A stretch of 64,000 nt of DNA from an uncultured Flavobacteriales bacterium (lineage in GTDB: Bacteria > Bacteroidota > Bacteroidia > Flavobacteriales_D > Sanyastnellaceae), in the NCBI GenBank assembly GCA_938082505.1, contig CALLLH010000005.1, positions 62,001 to 126,000 on the forward strand, read 5' to 3'. Positions 7,729-16,741 of the stretch are shown one piece after another (the first letter of the stretch is position 1; the number at the start of each line of letters is the position of its first letter). A program made the translations under genes and the position numbers. The notes beneath the pieces were generated by a model. The model was not told the DNA's origin. It searched no databases and was given only the letters and a program-made list of their open reading frames with translations.

Positions 7729-9630
7729 ATGAGTGACCTTCTCCAACACGAGTGCGGCATCGCCTTGCTCAGGCTCAAAAAGCCACTTCAGTACTACATC
7801 GACCAATACGGTACCGCCTTCTACGGCATCAACAAGATGTACCTGTTGATGGAGAAGCAGCGGAACAGGGGACAGGACGGCGTAGGCCTCGCCAACGTCA
7901 AACTTGACGTTCCACCGGGACACCGCTACCTGAGCCGTTCGCGCTCGGTCGCCAAACAACCCATCGAAGACTTGTTCGGACAAGTCATGGGCCGTTTTTC
8001 GGAAACCCGCGAACACCATCCGAAGCGATTGAAGGATGCCGATTGGCTCCAACGGAATTTCGCCTTCACCGGAGAGGTCTTCCTCGGACACCTGCGCTAC
8101 GGCACCTACGGCCACAACACCATCGAAAGGGTGCACCCCTTCCTGCGGCAGAACAATTGGCGCAGCCGCACCCTGGCCCTTGCCGGCAATTTCAACCTGA
8201 CCAATGTCGATGAGCTGTTCGACATTCTGGTCGGGTTGGGACAGCACCCCAAGGAAAAGGCAGACACGGTAACGGTGCTCGAAAAGTTGGGGCATTTCCT
8301 GGATGAGGAAGTGGAATCCGCCTTCCGCCAGTTCAAGAATGACGGCCACGAAAATGACGCCATCAGCGGACTCATCTCAGACAACCTCAATGTATCGAGG
8401 GTGTTGGAGCGCGCTTCACAGAGTTGGGATGGCGGCTACGTCATGGGGGGCATCATCGGGCATGGAGACGCCTTCATCACCCGCGATCCCAACGGCATCC
8501 GGCCGTGTTTCTGGTATGAGGACGATGAAGTGGTGGTTGCCGCATCCGAGCGGCCGGTGATCCAAACCGCCTTCAACACCAAAACGGCGGATGTAAAGGA
8601 GCTGCAGCCCGGTGAGGCCCTGATCGTGACCCGCGACGGAAACGTCCAGATCCAACAGGTCCGCCCCGCTGCAGAGCGAACCCCATGCAGCTTCGAGCGC
8701 ATCTACTTCTCGCGGGGCAATGACGCGGACATCTACCGGGAGCGGATGGCTCTCGGCGAATCCCTCGTGCCCAAGGTGTTGGAAGCCATTGAACACGACC
8801 TGGATTCGACGGTCTTCAGCTTCATCCCCAACACGGCGGAGACCTCCTTCTATGGTCTGGTCCGTGGAATGGAGAGCCACCTCAACCAAAGCAAGATCCA
8901 GCGCATTCTGGGCATGGGCACCTCCCCCGACCCAGAAGAGGTGAAGTCGATTCTGGAAGAGCGCCCGCGGGTGGAGAAAGTCGCATTGAAAGACGCCAAA
9001 CTGCGCACCTTCATTGCCGATGATGGCGCCCGTGACGACCTCGTCGCCCACGCCTACGACCTCACCTACGGCACCATCGAACGGGGAAAGGACCAGCTGG
9101 TCGTCATCGACGACAGCATTGTACGGGGCACCACATTGAAGCGGAGCATCCTGCGCATGCTGGACCGCCTGGGCCCACGCCGCATCGTCGTGGTCAGCAG
9201 CGCCCCACAGATCCGCTATCCCGACTGTTACGGCATCGACATGGCCCGCCTGGGAGACTTCATCGCATTCCAGGCCGCCATCGCTCTGCACCGGGAGCGG
9301 GGCCATGATGCCTTGATTGAAGAGGTGTACTCCGCTTGCAAGGAGGAATTAAAGAAACCCTACGAGGTACAGGAAAACAAAGTCAAACCCATCTACGGAG
9401 CGCTCTCCATCGAAGACACTTCGCGCAAGATTTCAGAACTGCTCACACCCGAAGACATGCGGGCCCAGGTACAGATTGTCTACCAGAGCATTACGGGACT
9501 TCATGCGGCCATCCCGAATCACAAGGGCGACTGGTACTTCACGGGGCAGTTCCCTACACCAGGAGGCAACAGGGTCGTGAACCGGGCATTCGTCTACTGG
9601 AAGGAGGGGCGAACAGAGAGGGCCTACTGA
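7729..9630 (+). CDS. Amidophosphoribosyltransferase-like protein (PurF paralogue, long form)
   Basis: The 633-residue protein has an N-terminal class II glutamine amidotransferase domain: Cys9 (QHECGIAL) would become the nucleophile after removal of a short leader, followed by NRGQDGVG, GHLRYGTYG and RDPNGIRPCF. The C-terminal phosphoribosyltransferase domain carries the PRPP loop VVIDDSIVRGTT. All motifs expected of an active PurF are visible; PurF makes phosphoribosylamine from PRPP and glutamine in purine synthesis. It is over 100 residues longer than typical PurF (about 470-510), mainly through insertions in the glutaminase half. Long forms of this type occur in Bacteroidota alongside a standard PurF, so the exact role is uncertain. 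It is monocistronic here, with no purine genes nearby. Confidence 0.78.
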   Translation: MSDLLQHECGIALLRLKKPLQYYIDQYGTAFYGINKMYLLMEKQRNRGQDGVGLANVKLDVPPGHRYLSRSRSVAKQPIEDLFGQVMGRFSETREHHPKRLKDADWLQRNFAFTGEVFLGHLRYGTYGHNTIERVHPFLRQNNWRSRTLALAGNFNLTNVDELFDILVGLGQHPKEKADTVTVLEKLGHFLDEEVESAFRQFKNDGHENDAISGLISDNLNVSRVLERASQSWDGGYVMGGIIGHGDAFITRDPNGIRPCFWYEDDEVVVAASERPVIQTAFNTKTADVKELQPGEALIVTRDGNVQIQQVRPAAERTPCSFERIYFSRGNDADIYRERMALGESLVPKVLEAIEHDLDSTVFSFIPNTAETSFYGLVRGMESHLNQSKIQRILGMGTSPDPEEVKSILEERPRVEKVALKDAKLRTFIADDGARDDLVAHAYDLTYGTIERGKDQLVVIDDSIVRGTTLKRSILRMLDRLGPRRIVVVSSAPQIRYPDCYGIDMARLGDFIAFQAAIALHRERGHDALIEEVYSACKEELKKPYEVQENKVKPIYGALSIEDTSRKISELLTPEDMRAQVQIVYQSITGLHAAIPNHKGDWYFTGQFPTPGGNRVVNRAFVYWKEGRTERAY

Positions 9631-9713
9631 TCCTTCGGCCAACCCCGATGGCGGCCGCACTCTTTCGTTGACTGTGCACACCACCACCGGCCTTCTTGGT
9701 CAGCATGACCCCC

Positions 9714-10703
9714 TTATTGGACGATGAACCGCACCGGCCGGCTGGCCGTTTCCGGGATGAACAGATAGGGGCCCTGCCTCCAATCAGCCGTGGACACCAA
9801 GACCGCTCCGCACTCATCGGGAGCGGACTTCCAGACGACCCTTCCCCCCAGGTCCATGACCCGGGCCCCACCTTCCGGTATGAACAGGTTGACATCACCA
9901 CCGCGGCTCACTGGGTTTGGACTCACTGAAAGGCGGCGGGGATCCCGCACCGCCTCTCCAACGCCCAGGGTCAGGTTTCCATACCAGGCCACATCATCCG
10001 CGTAGTACAGCTCATCGCCTTCAAGACTCTCCACCCTCAACACCTCGTGAAAAAACACCGGCAAAGCCGCATCCGGGGCATGATATGAGACCTGATGGTA
10101 ATACCACACCGCGGTGTCACCGGCATACGATTCCACATGCACTTGATCGTACACCATCCTCAACACCTCCGGATAATACTGGCCTCCCGGTGCCGCCAAA
10201 GAACCGTGCGCATCGATTTCCGTGCTGGCCGTTCCTTCCAAAACATAAGGCTGTCCCAATAGCTGCAACTCCACTCCATAGGTATCGGACGCCGTATCCC
10301 CGTATGCCATGGGGTAGCGCCACTGCACGAGGGGGTCATCAAATGGGACCGTGATCATCTGAACCGAATTGGCATTGCCCATCAACGTGAATTCACCTCC
10401 AGGCGCAAAAGCATAGAACCCCAGGTTGTCCCCATTGGCCATGACCCACTCAGCGTCAGGAAAGGCCGACACGAAGGGGGAGACAGACGCAACATCGAGC
10501 GAAAGCAACCCTACTGAAGTGCCTGAAACATCGCCGAAATCCCAATTCTGTGGCTCATCCCCTCCAAGCGTGGGCTCAATGTAGAAGCTGGCGACTACGT
10601 CGGCAGTCAGCCCCACTTCGGGCCATTGACCCTCCGAAATCACCACCTGCGCTGATGCGAAATGAGCCACACAGGACAACACGAAAAAGGTCAGCCGCTT
10701 CAT
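9714..10703 (-). CDS. Secreted protein with T9SS type A sorting domain
   Basis: This 329-residue protein has a signal peptide (MKRLTFFVLSCVAHFASAQ) and a C-terminal sorting tail of T9SS cargo. The tail opens with VSPNPVSRGGDVNLFIPEG, has the middle MDLGGRVVW and ends with GPYLFIPETASRPVRFIV, matching the type A pattern of SPNPxxxG, a D/N-x-x-G-x-x-V turn, and G-x-Y-x-V ending. The roughly 230-residue middle is beta-rich, repeatedly mentions aromatic and acidic residues, and has no catalytic motif I recognise. It would cross the outer membrane through T9SS and be anchored or released. The internal ATG at 10703 was preferred since the signal peptide starts there. It is convergent with the PurF-like gene. 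Confidence 0.8.
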   Translation of the reverse strand: MKRLTFFVLSCVAHFASAQVVISEGQWPEVGLTADVVASFYIEPTLGGDEPQNWDFGDVSGTSVGLLSLDVASVSPFVSAFPDAEWVMANGDNLGFYAFAPGGEFTLMGNANSVQMITVPFDDPLVQWRYPMAYGDTASDTYGVELQLLGQPYVLEGTASTEIDAHGSLAAPGGQYYPEVLRMVYDQVHVESYAGDTAVWYYHQVSYHAPDAALPVFFHEVLRVESLEGDELYYADDVAWYGNLTLGVGEAVRDPRRLSVSPNPVSRGGDVNLFIPEGGARVMDLGGRVVWKSAPDECGAVLVSTADWRQGPYLFIPETASRPVRFIVQ

Positions 10704-10817
10704 GCTTCCGAAGTTATGCCTCACATCTCAATACATCCTGACGGCCCATTCGAAAGCGCCTCGGGTCTTCGAAACCCAACATGGCCTTCAAGGCCTGCCA
10801 GCATTGAGCTGGCGTAG

Positions 10818-10898
10818 TACCCGGAGTGGGAATCGAACCCACACTCCAAAGGAACGCGAGTTTGAGTCGCGCGCGTCTACCAATTCCGCCATCCGGGC
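10818..10898 (-). tRNA. tRNA-Leu (anticodon CAA)
   Basis: On the - strand the gene starts GCCCGGATGGCGGAATTGG and folds into a full cloverleaf with a long variable arm. The acceptor stem GCCCGGA pairs with TCCGGGT (one G-U pair), the anticodon loop is CTCAAAC flanked by CGCGA/TCGCG, and the T arm contains GGTTCGATTCC. Anticodon CAA reads UUG leucine codons. CCA is not encoded. A matching promoter lies just upstream within the end of the histidine kinase gene. Confidence 0.95.
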
Positions 10899-10909
10899 AA
10901 GGAGGACGG

Positions 10910-10938
10910 CAAATTTAGACCACTTCTTCCGAAACCAA
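10910..10938 (-). promoter_or_regulatory. Promoter of tRNA-Leu
   Basis: On the - strand TTG (10938-10936), an 18-bp spacer and TAAATTTG (10917-10910, exact TAnnTTTG match) precede the tRNA by 11 bp. The -7 element overlaps the stop codon of the histidine kinase gene, so the tRNA can be transcribed independently of that gene. Confidence 0.6.
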
Positions 10939-12414
10939 CGGCACCGAAACGCGGAAGGTCGTACCCGTCCCTTCCTCGCTCTTGAGAATGAGGATCTGGC
11001 CCCCATGATAGTCGCGAACAATCCTGCGTACCAGACTCAGCCCCAGTCCCCAACCGCGCGCCTTGGTGCTGAAGCCCGGGTCAAAAACTTGACGCTGCAC
11101 CCGGCGCGACATGCCCTTTCCGGTGTCCTCCATGTCGAGAACGGCATGCCCGTTCTCGGAGAAGAGCGTCAAACTGAGGTGACCGACCCCCTCCATGGCA
11201 TCCACCGCATTCTTGGTGAGGTTCTCCAGGACCCAGCCGAACAGGGCAGGATTGAAGGCGGTGATCAATGGGGCCGACGGCATGTTCACCTCGAAATGCA
11301 CCCCCTTGGGCATCCTCGGCTGCAGATAGGACATCGCATCTCCGATGAAGGCCACCAAATCGTTGGGGGCCAGCTCCGGGTCAGAACCAATCTTGGAAAA
11401 CCGGTCCGTCACGGTCCGCAATCGTTCGAGGTCCTTCCCCAATTCCTTGAGCACGGATTCGTCTACCCCTTCGGTCCGCAACACCTCCACCCAGGCGAGC
11501 AAGGCAGACAGGGGTGTCCCCAGTTGATGGGCTGTCTCTTTGGCCATGCCCGCCCAAACCCGGTTCTGCTCCGAGCGACGCAATGCGCTGAAGGCAGAAT
11601 AGGCCAGCAGGAGAAAGCCCCCGATGATCAGCAGCTGGACCACGGGGAAAAGCCGCAGTTGCTTGAGCACGAGGGACTCATCATAGAGAATCCAACGGCG
11701 CTCGGTATCGGGCAAATCAAGGGCAATGGGCAGGTTCACTTCCGCCAATCGCCCAATGAGCGCCGCGGTGTCGATCAGGTCATGTTGCTCGAACCGGTCC
11801 GCCTTGATGATCCGATTCAGTGAAGAGTCCACCAACAAAACCGGAATGGAAGCCGAATTCAACACCGTCTCCGAAATGAACGAATGGATGATGTCATCCA
11901 TGACCGCCTGCAGGTCGCGAAAACGATTGCTCTGGTCATAATACAATGTCAGTCCCTGCTCGAAAGAAATCACCGAACCCCTTGATTCCATCGCATCGCG
12001 CAGCGAATCCAACTGGGCTGGAGAGCGCATCGCGGGGTCGACATTGATGTCCGCCTGCAGCAGGCTGTCCTTGTACACGAGAACGGGAATGGTGCGGTTC
12101 GTCTGAATGAAGTTCGTGACGAACGTGAGGTCGATGGGCGCCCCCGGGTTCGCACCTTGAATGATCCGGTAGGCCTTGCCGGTGAGATCGGCCTTCTCAC
12201 GCTCCTCCTCGCGCAGGGCACTGAACAGGTCCTCCGTATACCGCACAAGCTGCGCCCTCTGGACGATGGCCTCGGACCACAATTCCACCTTCCGCTGCTC
12301 CTCCTCGCGCAACGTGCGTGCAATGTTTCCACTGGACCATAAAGTCAGCGCCACGATGGTTGCGGCCCCGAACAAGAGGACAACCCGAGAATATTGCTTG
12401 CTGTTGATGCGCAC
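10915..12414 (-). CDS. Membrane sensor histidine kinase
   Basis: The 499-residue kinase has an N-terminal TM (VVLLFGAATIVALTLWSSG), a periplasmic sensor of about 220 residues, a second TM (LFPVVQLLIIGGFLLLAYSAF) and a cytosolic kinase core. The phosphoacceptor H-box is AKETAHQLGTPLSALLAW (His about residue 296), a variant with Q instead of the usual E after His, as is common in this Bacteroidota subgroup. The ATPase domain shows the N box (LTKNAVDAM), G1 (DTGKGM) and G2 (GWGLGLSLVRRIV). No response regulator gene adjoins it, so it is an orphan kinase with an unknown partner and signal. A short palindrome lies 14 bp before its start. Confidence 0.88.
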   Translation of the reverse strand: MRINSKQYSRVVLLFGAATIVALTLWSSGNIARTLREEEQRKVELWSEAIVQRAQLVRYTEDLFSALREEEREKADLTGKAYRIIQGANPGAPIDLTFVTNFIQTNRTIPVLVYKDSLLQADINVDPAMRSPAQLDSLRDAMESRGSVISFEQGLTLYYDQSNRFRDLQAVMDDIIHSFISETVLNSASIPVLLVDSSLNRIIKADRFEQHDLIDTAALIGRLAEVNLPIALDLPDTERRWILYDESLVLKQLRLFPVVQLLIIGGFLLLAYSAFSALRRSEQNRVWAGMAKETAHQLGTPLSALLAWVEVLRTEGVDESVLKELGKDLERLRTVTDRFSKIGSDPELAPNDLVAFIGDAMSYLQPRMPKGVHFEVNMPSAPLITAFNPALFGWVLENLTKNAVDAMEGVGHLSLTLFSENGHAVLDMEDTGKGMSRRVQRQVFDPGFSTKARGWGLGLSLVRRIVRDYHGGQILILKSEEGTGTTFRVSVPLVSEEVV

Positions 12415-12427
12415 TTTAAAGCTCTTG

Positions 12428-12444
12428 CGACATCTGCGATGTCG
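12428..12444. repeat. Short perfect inverted repeat upstream of the histidine kinase
   Basis: CGACATC-TGC-GATGTCG is a 7-bp inverted repeat with a 3-nt centre, 14-30 bp before the kinase start at 12414. It could be an operator or a small hairpin in the mRNA leader. No -7 element of the usual type is visible nearby. Confidence 0.35.
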
Positions 12445-12516
12445 TGCTCAATGTATTGGGGTAAAGGGCGCGCCCGACCCTGACCCAGCACAAGAAGTTC
12501 CAACCTCTGACAATGA

Positions 12517-12542
12517 AAAACGTCGACCGAAGTCGACGTTTT
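12517..12542 (-). terminator. Rho-independent terminator with UUCG tetraloop
   Basis: An 11-bp stem (AAAACGTCGAC with GTCGACGTTTT) encloses CGAA on the + strand, which reads as the very stable C-UUCG-G tetraloop on the - strand and is followed there by a T run. It lies about 130 bp after the stop of the AsmA-like gene and would end that leftward transcript, insulating the histidine kinase gene. Confidence 0.8.
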
Positions 12543-12673
12543 AATGACCATAGGCAAAAGACAGAGGTCCAATTTGGTTAAGCACCTGCTCACGGTTTTA
12601 CCCGTGAATGACAGGACAGCTAAGATACAAAATATTAACGTTCGACCATCAACAACTTGCGTTCGTCTTGCAT

Positions 12674-15322
12674 TTAAGGTGAGAAATCGTCTCCATCGTC
12701 AATGAACCCGGGCGGTTGGCGCTTTGGTTTCAATACAGAATCCGCCCCCTCCCGCTGCCGGATCAGGTCAACTCCCAAGCCTTGCGACAGCGAATCAGCC
12801 CGCAGCCCCTCCTGCTCACCGCCCCGCACGAGGTTGCGCAACCGATCCACCGCATTGCGTCGCTCCACACGCCTGTGCGACTGATGTGCAGCACGGTCGT
12901 ATCCGAATTCCGGCGCTTCCAAAGTCCCGCCGATCGCCAGGAAAAACCGGTGTCCAAGGCCATCGTCCTCCGTAATCCCGAATTCTTCCTTGTTCGACTT
13001 CAAATCCCTCAACGCAAAGTCAAGGGTGTAGTCCATGCCGCCAGACAACCGCTGCCAACCGCTGATTCCGACATCCATGGCATCTGAAACCACATCCGTC
13101 GGCGCCAACGTGAACACACCCTGTTCCAGCGAGACTTCAGCCTCTATGGTGTTGAAACGCACCCTGCGCAGCCTGCGCCGAAGGTCATTCGCATCCGCCA
13201 ACAACCGGTATTTGCCTTCTGCCTCCAGTGTTTCGGGTATTCGCTGCAACAGCTCGAAATCAATCAACTCACCCTGCTCCAACCTGACCACCAGATCAGT
13301 CTCCCACGTCAAATCGTCCTCGGCGCCGAAATGGTAGGTCAAGCCCCCCTCCGCCCATGCTCGCCCTTTGACATGGCTGGGCAACAGCGTAGCCTGGCCC
13401 AGTCCTCCGGTCCCCGAAAGCAATGCGGCCACATCCACGTCCACCATCCTGCCATCGAACCGGATTCCGCGACGGTCCCACCGGCCCGACGCCATCAACG
13501 CCCCTTCGAACACCTCCGACTCCACATTTTCAATCCGCCCTTCCTGAATGCGGGGCTGGTACTCACCACGCGCAGACAGCCTGTCCGCTGTCAAGGCATC
13601 CCATGCGACGTCCTCCACACTGATGTTCCACAGGACCCGTCCGGGCAGATCTCCAGGGTCCCCGTCTCCACTCCCGAAACCTGAAATCGCACGCTGAAAC
13701 AGGGGCACCTCCAATCGATTCAGGGCAACCTCAAGGCTCAACCCCCCTTGCCCGCCTTCGGCAATCGACATACGTCCGTCAAACCCGGGCCCCTTGAAAT
13801 CGCCCACACCCACAGACCACGTTTTCGGACCTGCCTCAAATTGTCCTTGGCCCAATTTCCACGGGTTTTCCGGCCCCCCGCTTCCCATGGACTGGATCAG
13901 ACCAACGTCAAAGGTGCCCTCGCACGATCCACTGGACCACTTCCAATCTCCACTTTTCGGGCGTTCCAGGTTGACATCCGCTTTCAAGGACCAGGTCCCT
14001 CCATCACCCAACACCACCCCTGTCGGAAGCGCCGCCGCCATGCCCATCAACGCCACAGCCTCGGCCGGGCGCACAAGCGCTTCTCCCTTCAAGTGCACAT
14101 TCGAGTGGCCGCGCGCATCGGTCCATGATCCGTCACACCGCCACTCCCCTCCGGCAACGCGGCCATGAAGGCCCTCCCAGCCTACCTCCCAGCCCTTCCG
14201 GGATGAATACGCTGTCGCCCCCCCATTCACGTCCTCCACGAGGACATCCCCATTCCTGATTCCAAGGCCGTCCATGCGCAACCGAACAGCCCATGAGCCG
14301 GACCAAACATCTGAAACGGGCCCATTCCAGCCCCCGCTTTGTGCACCACGCCCGACGACAACCTCCACGGAAACACCGCCCGACAACACCGTCTCCTTCA
14401 TCCATGTGTCCGTCATCAGATGCGGTGGAATCAGCAAAGCGACTGCATCGGCTTCCACATCCGGAAATCCCAAGGACATCGAGAACCCATCGGCATCCGA
14501 CAACCAAGCATGGCAGTTGGACACGCGCCCATCACGGCGGACGACACCATCCAGAATTTCCACATGAACCTCGTCTCCGGACCATTCCATGTCCATCCCC
14601 GCACCCAGGTCCCATCCGGAAATCCATTCTTGACCCCCTGCCTCGAGCCGAAGCGATTTCACATCGACGGAGCCGCTGCACTGCCAGGATCCACCATCAA
14701 CGCCTTCACGCGCCACACTCAGTCCGGCATGTCGACAATGACCACCCCACTCCAGCACATCCTCTGCGCCCGGAGCCCACCAGTCACCCACCGTCCTCAC
14801 GTCCACCAGGGTGACCTCATCAATGCCCCACTCCACATCGTCTGCAGGGCCTTCCACCGAACGCCAGAATTTCCAGTTCACATCCCCATTCCGACGCCGG
14901 ACCAAGGAGACCTCCCCCCCGGATGCGCGCACTTCAACGGCATGAAATCGACCCGAAAGCAACGCCCTCCACCCAAAAACAACCCCCAATTCCTGCAATT
15001 CCAGAAAGGGCGTCCCCTCCTCCAATGCATCTTCAATCCAAACATCCTGCAAAACGACTTCAACATCAGGCCAGGTCTGACTGACAGAAAGCCTCACAGC
15101 GCCGATCCTGACATCCTTGGCCAAATGCGGCTGTATGGCCTCAAGCACGCGTTGCTCGAGCCCCCTTGCCTGATACAACAGGACCGCGGTCAGTGATCCT
15201 GAAACAACAAAAAGGAGGGCCACCACCCACACCATCGCACGGCGCCAACCTGAAAGGGAGCGCATTCGAACGGCACCGGTCCCCCTTACGTCCTGTTCAG
15301 AATGTCCGTTCTCTTGATTCAT
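12674..15322 (-). CDS. AsmA-like family protein
   Basis: This 882-residue protein has a basic cytosolic start, one TM (MVWVVALLFVVSGSLTAVLL, about residues 29-50) and a long periplasmic part opening with the AsmA N-terminal pattern (VRIGAVRLSVSQTWPDVEVVLQDVWIED). The remaining 750 residues are beta-rich, and near the C-terminus the AsmA C-terminal pattern appears (LLADANDLRRRLRRVRFNTIEAEVSLEQGVF ... DVVSDAMDVGISG). AsmA/TamB/YhdP relatives form bridge-like proteins between inner and outer membrane, thought to move phospholipid. The gene stands alone, divergent from the superoxide dismutase, with a terminator behind it. Which AsmA subgroup it belongs to is not certain. Confidence 0.82.
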   Translation of the reverse strand: MNQENGHSEQDVRGTGAVRMRSLSGWRRAMVWVVALLFVVSGSLTAVLLYQARGLEQRVLEAIQPHLAKDVRIGAVRLSVSQTWPDVEVVLQDVWIEDALEEGTPFLELQELGVVFGWRALLSGRFHAVEVRASGGEVSLVRRRNGDVNWKFWRSVEGPADDVEWGIDEVTLVDVRTVGDWWAPGAEDVLEWGGHCRHAGLSVAREGVDGGSWQCSGSVDVKSLRLEAGGQEWISGWDLGAGMDMEWSGDEVHVEILDGVVRRDGRVSNCHAWLSDADGFSMSLGFPDVEADAVALLIPPHLMTDTWMKETVLSGGVSVEVVVGRGAQSGGWNGPVSDVWSGSWAVRLRMDGLGIRNGDVLVEDVNGGATAYSSRKGWEVGWEGLHGRVAGGEWRCDGSWTDARGHSNVHLKGEALVRPAEAVALMGMAAALPTGVVLGDGGTWSLKADVNLERPKSGDWKWSSGSCEGTFDVGLIQSMGSGGPENPWKLGQGQFEAGPKTWSVGVGDFKGPGFDGRMSIAEGGQGGLSLEVALNRLEVPLFQRAISGFGSGDGDPGDLPGRVLWNISVEDVAWDALTADRLSARGEYQPRIQEGRIENVESEVFEGALMASGRWDRRGIRFDGRMVDVDVAALLSGTGGLGQATLLPSHVKGRAWAEGGLTYHFGAEDDLTWETDLVVRLEQGELIDFELLQRIPETLEAEGKYRLLADANDLRRRLRRVRFNTIEAEVSLEQGVFTLAPTDVVSDAMDVGISGWQRLSGGMDYTLDFALRDLKSNKEEFGITEDDGLGHRFFLAIGGTLEAPEFGYDRAAHQSHRRVERRNAVDRLRNLVRGGEQEGLRADSLSQGLGVDLIRQREGADSVLKPKRQPPGFIDDGDDFSP

Positions 15323-15450
15323 GCGCCAACGATGAAATTACCCGCCTCTGCATGCGGTCCACACGTACCCGTTGAACCAACGTGAACAGCAATGGTTGGA
15401 TTATGCACTCCCGTCGCCAAATTCAACCTCACTGTTTCACTCCCCTTTCC

Positions 15451-16209
15451 ATGGACAAGCGCACATTTCTCAAAATCAGCAGCCTTGCAGGAGCAGGCGT
15501 CGTAGCCGTACCGCTTGTGTCCTCCCTCATCGGTTGTGGCGCTGCCCCTTCCGGGGATGGTGGTAATTCCGACGCCATGCCTGGAGATGCTCCTGCCGGT
15601 TTCACCCTTCCCGACCTGGGGTTTGCCCATGAAGCCCTGGAGCCGGCAGTGGACCGGAAGACCATGCGCATCCACCATGGCAAGCACCACGCTGGCTACG
15701 TCCGAAAACTCAATGCCGCACTGGAAGGGCACCCCATGGCCGGCTCCTCGCTCGAGACCCTCCTCGCCTCCATCACAGCTGATGATACCGCCCTGCGCAA
15801 CAATGGTGGTGGGCATTTCAACCACGCCCTATTCTGGAACATCCTGACCCCGGGCGGAGAACAGCGCCCCTCAGGCCTTTTGGCCCAACGCATCGACAGC
15901 GCCTTTGGTGACCATGAAGGTGTCCTGAAGTCCCTGACTGCTGCTGCGGGAAGCCGCTTCGGTTCCGGATGGGCTTGGCTCGTGCAGGATGTCAATGACC
16001 CCGATCGCCTTTTCGTGACATCCACCCCCAACCAGGACAACCCCCTCATGGTGGACATCGTGGACGCGTCTTCCCAAGGCCGCCCCCTCTTGGGCATCGA
16101 CGTTTGGGAACACGCCTATTACCTCAATTACCAGAACCGCCGCACAGATTACGTTGCCGCATTGCTGGATCGCGTCAATTGGACAGCGGTATCCCGCCTG
16201 ATGGCCTGA
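15451..16209 (+). CDS. Exported Mn/Fe superoxide dismutase, probable lipoprotein
   Basis: The 252-residue protein starts MDKRTFLKISSLAGAGVVAV, a Tat-like signal in which the twin-arginine pair is KR, then SLIGC, a lipobox. The mature part is a complete Mn/Fe SOD: metal ligands are His in HHGKHHAGY, His in GGGHFNHALFW, and Asp and His in GIDVWEHAYYL. The GGHFNH and TPNQDNP combination is typical of the Mn-preferring subgroup. It disproportionates superoxide, here outside the cytoplasm. The ATG at 15451 was chosen because it begins the signal peptide; the frame is open for 23 codons upstream without a good start. Its last 35 bp overlap the convergent lipoprotein gene. Confidence 0.88.
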   Translation: MDKRTFLKISSLAGAGVVAVPLVSSLIGCGAAPSGDGGNSDAMPGDAPAGFTLPDLGFAHEALEPAVDRKTMRIHHGKHHAGYVRKLNAALEGHPMAGSSLETLLASITADDTALRNNGGGHFNHALFWNILTPGGEQRPSGLLAQRIDSAFGDHEGVLKSLTAAAGSRFGSGWAWLVQDVNDPDRLFVTSTPNQDNPLMVDIVDASSQGRPLLGIDVWEHAYYLNYQNRRTDYVAALLDRVNWTAVSRLMA

Positions 16210-16738
16210 CCACTCCGCCGTTGGGAAGCGGACAAGACTCACCGGACGCATCATACAACCCCTCCTCGAGCAGCGCTTTGAACTCCTTGGTGCTCGGGCT
16301 CAGAAGAAAATAAGAATAGCCTGGGGTGCCCTCCGACTTCCTGCGTTCAACCCCACCTTCGAGCAGGACCTGCATCCTGGCAATGGGCTCGTCATGGCCA
16401 TCGAAACTGCCCGTGAAGAAGGTGTTTCCCTCCTTCTTGAACACCACCACCTCCCAATGTCCGGTCTCCACGACCGGTCGGCTGAACACCAGGTGACGCG
16501 CAACCTTGCGCAACAGAAAATCCTCGCCGTTCACCAGAACTTCATCCCCGAGCCGCAGTGTATCCTTTCCAATGACATAGAGCATGTCCCCATCTGTAAT
16601 GACGCCGCGAAACGCCTTGGGGATATTGGGGAGATTCGGCCGATCAGGTGGCATGGGACCATCGAACTGCACGGTCGGGTTGCACGCTGCAAACAGCATG
16701 GTGCAAATCAATAGGCACGAAAAAGGGCGTGGGGTCAT
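16175..16738 (-). CDS. Hypothetical lipoprotein
   Basis: A 187-residue protein with a lipoprotein signal (LICTMLFAAC, lipidated Cys at residue 19) and a proline-rich linker after it (MPPDRPNLPNIPK). The rest looks beta-rich with few motifs; I do not recognise a family. It is the last gene of the leftward envelope cluster: its ATG lies 3 bp after the uppP stop, so it is probably co-transcribed and perhaps coupled. Its 3' end overlaps the convergent SOD gene by 35 bp. The signal and the tight spacing support it as a real gene despite the unknown function. Confidence 0.7.
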   Translation of the reverse strand: MTPRPFSCLLICTMLFAACNPTVQFDGPMPPDRPNLPNIPKAFRGVITDGDMLYVIGKDTLRLGDEVLVNGEDFLLRKVARHLVFSRPVVETGHWEVVVFKKEGNTFFTGSFDGHDEPIARMQVLLEGGVERRKSEGTPGYSYFLLSPSTKEFKALLEEGLYDASGESCPLPNGGVVRPSGGIPLSN

Positions 16739-16741
16739 GAA

